Positions 57,011-64,000 of a stretch of 64,000 nt of DNA are shown here, in pieces. This stretch comes from Heracleum sosnowskyi (taxonomy: Eukaryota > Streptophyta > Magnoliopsida > Apiales > Apiaceae). The position numbers and the translations under genes were made by a program. How positions within the stretch are numbered: position 1 is the stretch's first letter; every line of letters starts with the position of its first letter. The stretch lies in assembly GCA_030848705.1 (NCBI GenBank), contig JAUIZM010000015.1, forward strand, positions 2,914,001 through 2,978,000. Reading direction: 5' to 3'. The notes below the pieces were generated by a model, which ran no database searches, was not told where the DNA came from, and was given only the letters and a program-made list of their open reading frames with translations.

Positions 57011-57525
57011 GTGATTTAAAAGGGGAGGGATTTTAGTTGATTGGTTTTGGTGGACAGTTTGATTGTGTGTATAGGTTGGTGATTTTCTCGATCCAAGTGA
57101 TTTTAGAGGAATATATAGTGTGGCTAAATTGTACACTAGCAAAATTGTATGGACAAATACTATATGTAGGCCAAAAATAAATTAATATACAACAAAATAG
57201 GGAGTTGGGATTCTAATTCGAATCGAGTTCGATTAAAGTTAATGATCATCAAATTTAAGTTTGAATTTTTTTATATAGGATTGAACTTTAAATCTATTGA
57301 GTTTTTAAACACTAATTTGTAAATTCGTTTATGTATTGAGTTGTGTTTAAATTTAGTAGTGGGGTTTTAATTCAAAACGAGGTTGTACTAAAAATTTGAA
57401 AGTATGATTTTGGGTGAATGAAAAATAAATAATAAATGAGAATCTTGGAAATTATTAAGTTATGTCAAATAATATATTAGTAATTTCAATTTAAATAATA
57501 TGTCAAATATTATTTATACTATCAA
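57011..57525. other. upstream region of SEC24, no gene seen
   Basis: AT-rich. It includes TATTAGTAATTTCAATTT at 57475, which recurs (one or two changes) at 61354 just beyond the Helitron cluster. Confidence 0.45.
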
Positions 57526-58463
57526 TCAATACTATTATATAATAGACGAAACATTAAAAGTTTGGTTGGTCGGTATAGTACGTTGTGATTTTACTTAATT
57601 GACCTTAACTATATCTCGTGTTTTTACTTAATTAACCTTACTTATTTATAAAAATATATTATTAAATAATAATATTACCTATTTATAACCAATTACATTT
57701 TTTCCCTAAAATACATTATTTTTTCTAACAAATTCTCCTACTTTTTCAAACATGACAATTACCTTTTTTAACTAAAACATGTTAGTTTTTCTATTTTTCA
57801 TTACTAAAACCCCTCATTTTCCAAAAATATCACGGACACCTTTAGTTATTTATTTTTAAACCTATAATATTATAATTATTTTTAAAAAATTTACCTATTT
57901 TAACATGTCTACTTATTTTTCTTAACAAATGCAATCACTAAGAATATTAAAATATAAATAATTAAATACCTATTTATAACCAATTACTCAAAAACACATT
58001 ATAGATTTTTTCTAACAAAGTCTCTTTTTTTCTATATATATTACGGGAAATTGTCTTTTTCAATTTACTTTTTATATTTTTGTCACTAAAATTCATTTTT
58101 TTCCCCAAAAATATCATCGGAAACATTTTACTTATTTATATTAAAAAGGAATTTAAATACTTTTAATTATTAAATTTTAAAACCTCATTTTCCAAAAATA
58201 TCACAGACATTTACCTTTTTAAACTAAATATATGTTACATTTTTTATTTTTTCTTACTAAAACCCTTGATTTTCCAAAAATATCACGGACAAACCCTTAC
58301 TTATTTATTTTAAAATCCGTTTTAATGTTTTAAATTAATTAAAATTATTTAGCTATTTTAACATGTCTACTTATTTTTTTAACAAATACAATTAATAAAA
58401 TATTAAATATATAATAATAAAATAACAATTAACAATCCGTGCATCGCACGGGTTTTAAGCTAG
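57526..58463 (+). mobile_element. non-autonomous Helitron, first of a head-to-tail trio
   Basis: It starts TCAATACTATTATATAATAG after an A and ends with the hairpin CCGTGCATCGCACGG, TTTTAAGCTAG before T. The interior is AT-rich with ACCTATTTATAACCAATTAC and AATATCACGGACA phrases and no Rep/helicase. Confidence 0.85.
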
Positions 58464-59966
58464 TACTATTATATAATAGACGAAACATTAAAAGTTTGGT
58501 CTATCGGTATGGTACGTTGTGATTTTACTTAATTGCCCTTTTCTTAAATTCGTGTTTTTACTTAATTAACCTTACTTATTTATGGAAATATATTATTAAA
58601 TAATAATATTACCTATTTATAACCAATTACCTTTTTCACCTAAAATACTTTTTTTTTATTTTTTTAACAAATTCCCCTACTTTTTCAAATATATCACGGG
58701 CAATTACTTTTTTTACTAAGGGGGTCATTTGTTTATCTCTTAACATGTCTTAATAGAACTTATCTTAATAATTAAGACATTAAGATTGTTTGGTTTATAT
58801 TCTAATCTTTCTTAAGCGTTAAAATTCTTCTTAATCACTAAGAAACACGCACCCAGCCTAGCCATTAAGAAGCAACTGTTGATTAGCTATTTTCATCACT
58901 TTGGCATACAGAAAAAACTATACGTCACATCACACTTGTTTTTCTAAATAAATTTTGTCATCACCTGTATTTCTTTATTTAAATATTAATTACGCATGAT
59001 GGTGTTGGTTTTAACATATGAATTATTGAAAATTGAAAAATTTATATTAAACAAATATCTTATAAATTATAATCATATAATATTTATTTTATTCAAATAA
59101 GTATAATGTATTATTTATTCAAAAGAAGAAATTAAAAAAATTGAACCAATTAAAAAATTTGCACAGTTCAGATAATTTTTCAATTTATGTACCAAACAAT
59201 ATTATTCAATAAGTATTCAGATTAATAAATCATTCAGATATTTTAATGATTAAGATTTTTTTGTTCAGATTTGCCAAATGACCCCTAAAACATGTTAGTT
59301 TTTATATTTTTATTTACTAAAACCCCTCATTTTCCAAAAATATCACGGACAAACTTTTAGTTATTTACTTTTAAACCTAATATTATAATTATTTTTTTAA
59401 AAGTTTACTTATTTTAACATGCCTACTTATTTTTCTTAACAAATACATTTACTAAAAATATTAAAATATAAATAATCAAATACCTATTTATAACCAATTA
59501 CCTTTTCAGCTAAAACACATTATAGATTTTTTCTAACAAATTCCCTCATTTTCTAAATATATCACGGGAAATTGCATTTTTAAATTTACTTTTTTCTATT
59601 TTTCTCACTAAAATCCATTCTTTTTCTAAAAATATCACGGACAAACCCTTTACTTATTTATTTGATAAATTATTTAAATTATTAAATTTTAAAACCTCAT
59701 TTTCCAAAAATATCACAGACATTTACCTTTTTAAACTAAATATATGTTACATTTTTTATTTTTTCATACTAAAACCCCTCTTTTTCCAAAAATATAACGA
59801 GCAAACTCTTACTTATTTATTTTAAAATCTGTTTTAATGTTTTTAATTAATTAAAAGTGTTTAGCAATTTTTACATGACTACTTATTTTTTTAACAAATA
59901 CAATTAAAATAATAATAAAATAAAATAACAATTAACAATCCGTGCATCGCGCGGGTTTTAAGCTAG
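58464..59966 (+). mobile_element. non-autonomous Helitron, second of the trio
   Basis: It begins TACTATTATATAATAGACG directly after the CTAG of the first copy and ends CCGTGCATCGCGCGG, TTTTAAGCTAG. The body repeats that of the first copy apart from an inserted Tourist-like MITE (58720-59285). The initial TC seen in the first copy is missing at the junction. Confidence 0.82.
58720..59285. mobile_element. Tourist-like (PIF/Harbinger) MITE inside a Helitron
   Basis: The ends GGGGGTCATTTG and, inverted, GGGGTCATTTG have the 3-base duplication TAA on both sides. The first Helitron copy has the uninterrupted site (AACTAAAACATG). A TAA duplication and G-rich ends ending in TTTG suit PIF/Harbinger. 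Confidence 0.78.
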
Positions 59967-61353
59967 TATTATTAAAGTCGAAACATTGAAATTTTTGATT
60001 TTCGGTCATTTATTCTATTTAATAAATAATAAAATAATATAAAAATAGTAACTAGTTGATTGCCTTTTATAATTAAAACACTTTTTTCTAACAAAATCTA
60101 TTACTTTTTCAAAAATATCACGGGTTATTACCTTTCTATTAAAACATACTACCTTTTATATTTGTTGTCACTAAAATCTCTATTTTCCAAAAAATATCAA
60201 TATATAAAAATAGTAACAAGATGATTGCCTTTTATAATTAAAACACTTTTTTCTAACAAAATCTACTTCTATTCCAAAATATCACGGGCAATTTCTTTTA
60301 AATTAAAACATATTACATTTTATATTTGTTGTCATTCAAATCTTTTTTCCTAAAAATATATATATCATTATATAATAGCCGAAAAATTGAAAGTTTTGGT
60401 TTTCGGTTTTCGGTTATTTATTCTAATTAAAAATAATTTAATAACATAAAAATAGTAACTAGCTAATTGTCTTTTATAAATAAAACAGATTTTTTTATTT
60501 TTTTTAACAAAATTTACTCCTTTTTCAAAATATCACGGGTAATTATCTTTTCCAATTAAAACATGTTACTTTTTCTATTTATCTTTACTAAAATCTCTCA
60601 TTTTTCAAAAATAACCAAAACATTGAAAGTTTTGGTTTTCAACACGTTACCTTTTCTATTTGTCATTACTAAAATCTTTTCTTTTCCAAAAATAGCCAAA
60701 ACATTAAAAATCTCTCTTTTTCAAAAATAGCCAAAACATTGAAAGTTTTGGTTTTCGGTCATTTATTCTATTTAATTAAAAAAATTAAAAAATAGCAAAT
60801 AATATAATAATATAAAATAAAGTGACTATCCGGTTATCTTTTATAATTAAAACACATTACCTTTTGATGAAAATATATTTTCTTTGATAACACGCCTAAA
60901 AGTAAATATTAGTATAATATTTCTTTCAATCGTTAATATTGCCTTTTTTTAACTTATATATCTTCTTAATATTATATATTTTTTAATTATTAATACAATA
61001 TAAAATAATATAAAATATAGTAACTAGACGATTATATTTTATAATTAAAACACATTACCTTTTAATGAAAATATATTACCTTTGATAACACGTCTAAAAA
61101 TAAAAATTAGTATAATATATTTTTCAATCATTAATATTGCCTTTTTTAATTATATATCTTCTTAATATTATATATATTTCAATTATTAATACATTCTAAA
61201 AAATATGAAACAATATATCATTTTTAAAAAAAAATACAATTATACTATATTCTATATATTTCTATTATTAATACAAAAAAATAATTTAAACAAATATTTT
61301 TACTATAAAAAATATTATATTATATTAAAAAAAAATCGTGCTTTATAAGCTAG
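59967..61353 (+). mobile_element. degraded non-autonomous Helitron(s), third of the trio
   Basis: It begins TATTATTAAAGTCGAAACATTG after the CTAG of the second copy and ends CGTGCTTTATAAGCTAG with a damaged hairpin. Further 5'-end-like phrases (ATTATATAATAGCCGAAA at 60367; AAAACATTGAAAGTTTTGG several times at 60610-60760) suggest internal duplication or nested copies. Confidence 0.65.
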
Positions 61354-61763
61354 TATTAGTAATTTCAGTTTGAATAAAATGTATTACCATTTTTTTCTCA
61401 AAAAACGCTTGTTAACAACACATGCGATTGTGTTATCCTGGTTATATGATAGCGTGCAAATTAATCGACTAACTCAAGTTCAATTTTCCAGAACAATATC
61501 TTTCTTTAAAAGAAAAAGTAAATACAAGGATATGTTAAAATTTTAGTTTGAAAAAAAATTCTCAAAAAATCCGTTATTGGACTATTATAATTTATAAATA
61601 ATATATAATATATAAATGCATGAGCTATTAGTGGTGTCTAGTTAGCAAATTTTTATGGCTTAATTATAACATAAACTTTGAAGTATTACCCTTTGTACAC
61701 ATAAAATTCTATAAAAAAATTCGTACACATCAAATCTTTAAGTATTGATTCCAATATCAACTC
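61354..61763. other. AT-rich spacer, no gene seen
   Basis: It lies between the Helitron cluster and the MULE remnant and contains nothing I can name. Confidence 0.45.
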
Positions 61764-62085
61764 TTGTGATGAACTTACATTAGACAACCTTAGGTTAAAA
61801 ACTAATTCATTTGGTTACAGTGGACTTAAGTGTTTATACTATAGGATGTCGATATTGCCTCTAGAACAAGGTTTACAACTGATTAGGGACGAGAATGATG
61901 TTATAAACATGAAAGCATATGTCGTGCAAAACAACAACATGATTGACCTTTATATAAAGTATAATGACATTGAGTTAGGAACTTTTGAAGATGATAATAT
62001 TTGTTTGAGCATTGAAAACGATGAAAATAATAATGTGGGAGATAAGAGTAATGAAGTTGATGATTATAATTGGGCTGAAAGTGAA

Positions 62086-63530
62086 CAGGCCCGGCGATTA
62101 ACTTGTGCAGTCAGCCCAACTGCACAGGGCCCAAAATTTCCTAGGGCCCCAATTAGTTTAGGCCCAATATAGTATAATAGTATATACATATCTCAGCAAA
62201 ACAATAAACGTTGTTTTGCAAGAAAAAACAAAAAAAAAACACGAATACAGTTATACAAAATCAATAGCGCAGAGTTCGGCGATTTTTCTCAGGTCTTCCT
62301 CTCTCTCCCAGCCTCGAATTACGGAAACAAAACTTCCACTCTTGAATGAGGATGACTATATTTATCTATTCAATCAATCTATTATGTCGATTTCAATTCA
62401 CAAGTAACGGTAAAAAAATCTTTTATATATACAATCCATCTTATTCCCAATTTTTACATCTCAATCTCAATCCCCTTTTATATTTATCTTCTTTACAATT
62501 GGTTAGTGAGTATAATTACAGGAATAGCTTTTTGGGAATTCAAAGTATATATATTTTGACTCCGGTTTAGTCAATTTCATCAAAAGAGGTTTCCATTACT
62601 CACGCAAGATTGTAATGTTTGTGGTCAATTAGGTATTGTGTTTTCTTTAATTTCTTTGTAGGTTATTGTTAATTTGTCATTTGTGCAGTTTTATTAGTGT
62701 TGGTAGTATAAAGTATATTAATATTTTTATCTTTAATTTTTATGCCTAATAATTTGTCTTGTATGAATTTTATGCAGGCATTTAAACATGAATCAAGTGC
62801 GGAAAATGGCTTAGAAAATTAGAGTACACGTTCTTGGATTAAAATTGCAATTTTCAGGTTTTTTCGATCCATTAGCACTTTCATCGAATTATAATTTCTT
62901 GTGAGATTTTTAATTATGCCTCCAAAAACTAGAAAATATGATTTTGGTTTCTTGTTTGCTTCTAAGAAGTTTAAGTTACTAGATGATAAGAGTTTGAAGA
63001 ATTCTTGTATTCAGTTAGAAAATGCACTCAAACATGATGAGTTATCTGATATTGATGGCAATGAATTATTTATGGAATTGAAGTTGCTCAGAGACTTTTT
63101 GCCGGTAGAAATTGTAGGAGCTATTGATGTTTTAAATTTTTTGAAAGACTTGGACTGTTTTCCTAATGTGTTTATTGCTTATAGAATTTTGTTGACTATT
63201 CATGTGACTGTTGCATCTGCAGAGAGGAGTTTCTCAAAATCGAAGTTGTTGAAGTCTTACACGCGTTCTACAATGTTACAAGACAGACTTAATGGATTAG
63301 CGATGATAGAAATTGAAAATGATCTCTTAGAGAGTGTAGAATATGAAGATCTGATTGATGATTTTGCTTCGAAAAGCGCTCGTAGAATGTCACTTTTTAA
63401 ATAAAATTTTAAGTTGTAAAGTTATGATTAGTGTGATGATTTTTTTTATATATATACTGTTTATTTTTCTTTCAAAGGGCCCAATTTTCACATTTAGCTC
63501 AGGGCCCCTTTATAAATTGAGACGGGCCTG
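62086..63530 (+). mobile_element. hAT transposon, internally deleted (1445 bp)
   Basis: The ends CAGGCCCGGCG and, inverted, CAGGCCCGTC are flanked by the perfect 8-base duplication AAAGTGAA (62078-62085; 63531-63538). GGGCCC recurs near both ends (62128, 62151, 63478, 63501). It carries a leader-like left part and one open frame for the C-terminal dimerisation domain. Confidence 0.93.
62916..63404 (+). CDS. hAT C-terminal dimerisation-domain protein (162 residues)
   Basis: From ATG 62916 (MPPKTRKYDFGFLF) the frame leads into LKLLRDFLPVE, NVFIAYRILLTIHVTVASAERSFSKSKLLKS and LNGLAMIEIEND. This is the hATC dimerisation signature (A.SAER.FS..K..K...R..L...RL..L..I) of ZMYM/TTF-type plant hAT transposases. 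The BED finger and the D-D-E catalytic part are missing. The residual protein might still dimerise with full transposases; that is inference. The frame is open and ends 126 bases before the right terminus. Confidence 0.88.
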   Translation: MPPKTRKYDFGFLFASKKFKLLDDKSLKNSCIQLENALKHDELSDIDGNELFMELKLLRDFLPVEIVGAIDVLNFLKDLDCFPNVFIAYRILLTIHVTVASAERSFSKSKLLKSYTRSTMLQDRLNGLAMIEIENDLLESVEYEDLIDDFASKSARRMSLFK

Positions 63531-63598
63531 AAAGTGAATACTCCATATGTGATGAAGATACATGTTATTCGATGGAAATGTTGACAGAAGTAGAATGA

Positions 63599-64000
63599 CT
63601 TGATAAAATGAATAAAGTACTAGGACTAGGATTTTGTAACAACCTCGTAACTACCAGAAAAATTTTAATATAAAATATTACAACTTGCTAATGTTTTTCT
63701 ATATACAGCACACTCATCCTAAGATAAGAGTTCTAAAATATTCAAGGCCGTAGATCTTTACCTTCTTAGATTTTTAAAGCATAAAAGTCGATAAATTTTA
63801 ATCCCTCTAAGCTCGACCCATTGTCCATCTATATTTGATGCCTAGATACGTTCTTTTTTGAAAATCACCAAACATACAAGTATGAGCACGATGCTCAGCA
63901 AGTTCGTTAAGAAAGTATACGGGGAATGACAGTTTTACAAGTAACAAGAATGGACAATATCATCATTAATCAATAAATAAAATAAAGAGAGTATACTCAA
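63599..64000. other. right edge, no gene seen
   Basis: AT-rich sequence after the MULE fragment. No supported features to the window end. Confidence 0.45.

Larger units (their letters stand above)
61764..63598 (+). pseudogene. MuDR-type transposase N-terminal fragment, interrupted by a hAT element
   Basis: The frame reads CDELTLDNLRLKTNSFGYSG, then LYYRMSILPLEQGLQLIRD and MIDLYIKY. This is the layout of the N-terminal domain of plant MuDR/MULE transposases (LxxLRxxVxxLGY...YY...GL..I.DD.DV..M). An acidic stretch follows to WAESE at 62085. If the hAT insert and one duplication copy are ignored, the frame continues in phase from 63539 to TGA at 63596-63598. The catalytic core is absent. Only the first 108-codon block with its own ATG (61846) would be open as it stands. 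Confidence 0.62.

Overview
The window reads as nuclear DNA of a flowering plant, most likely a eudicot. It is AT-rich and dominated by nested transposable elements, with a few ordinary nuclear genes: a pentatricopeptide (PPR) RNA-editing factor, a tRNA-Glu, a MIR167 gene and a multi-exon SEC24 gene. The species cannot be fixed from sequence alone. No bacterial, organellar or CRISPR-type system is present.

Layout, 1-14.5 kb: A minus-strand Ty1/copia element runs off the left edge and sits inside a Ty3/gypsy long terminal repeat (LTR). Then come a GC-rich hAT-like relic, a 1.5-kb inverted duplication (about 6.3-7.8 kb), and decayed Helitron-type genes (an RPA-like DNA-binding protein and the C-terminal half of a PIF1-like helicase) set among AT-rich tandem repeats.

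12.5-26.8 kb: A tandem array of units of about 0.9 kb is split by a non-autonomous Helitron (14530-25824). That Helitron is split in turn by a young, apparently intact Tat-lineage Ty3/gypsy element (15674-25736, target duplication CCCGT, LTRs differing at about 4 of 505 positions). The Tat element carries a 1894-residue gag-pol frame on the minus strand. On the opposite strand it carries a three-exon antisense gene headed by a TATA box and nine 55-bp palindromic repeats.

26.9-41.4 kb: A poly(A) retroposon contains a pogo/Emigrant-like MITE (miniature inverted-repeat transposable element). The PPR gene (28659-31526, probably the OTP86 relative), a tRNA-Glu(TTC) and a foldback MITE follow, then a TRIM (terminal-repeat retrotransposon in miniature) and the MIR167 hairpin (35711-35801). 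Next come three MITEs seated in (TA)n tracts and two Stowaway MITEs.

41.7-57 kb: A solo copia LTR (target duplication GAGGG), AT-rich intergenic DNA, and a SEC24 coat-protein gene on the minus strand (coding exons 47446-55219, 5' UTR exon near 56.9-57.0 kb). Twelve coding exons can be placed. One intron has a GC donor, and one exon carries an apparent one-base frameshift.

57.5-64 kb: Three head-to-tail non-autonomous Helitrons with a Tourist-like MITE inside one, then a MULE transposase fragment interrupted by a 1.4-kb hAT element that encodes only the dimerisation domain.

The host genes are unrelated in function: organelle RNA editing, translation, microRNA control of auxin response factors, and COPII vesicle budding. 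The most informative biology lies in the insertion order of the elements and in the antisense gene of the Tat element. I found no convincing wholly new system.
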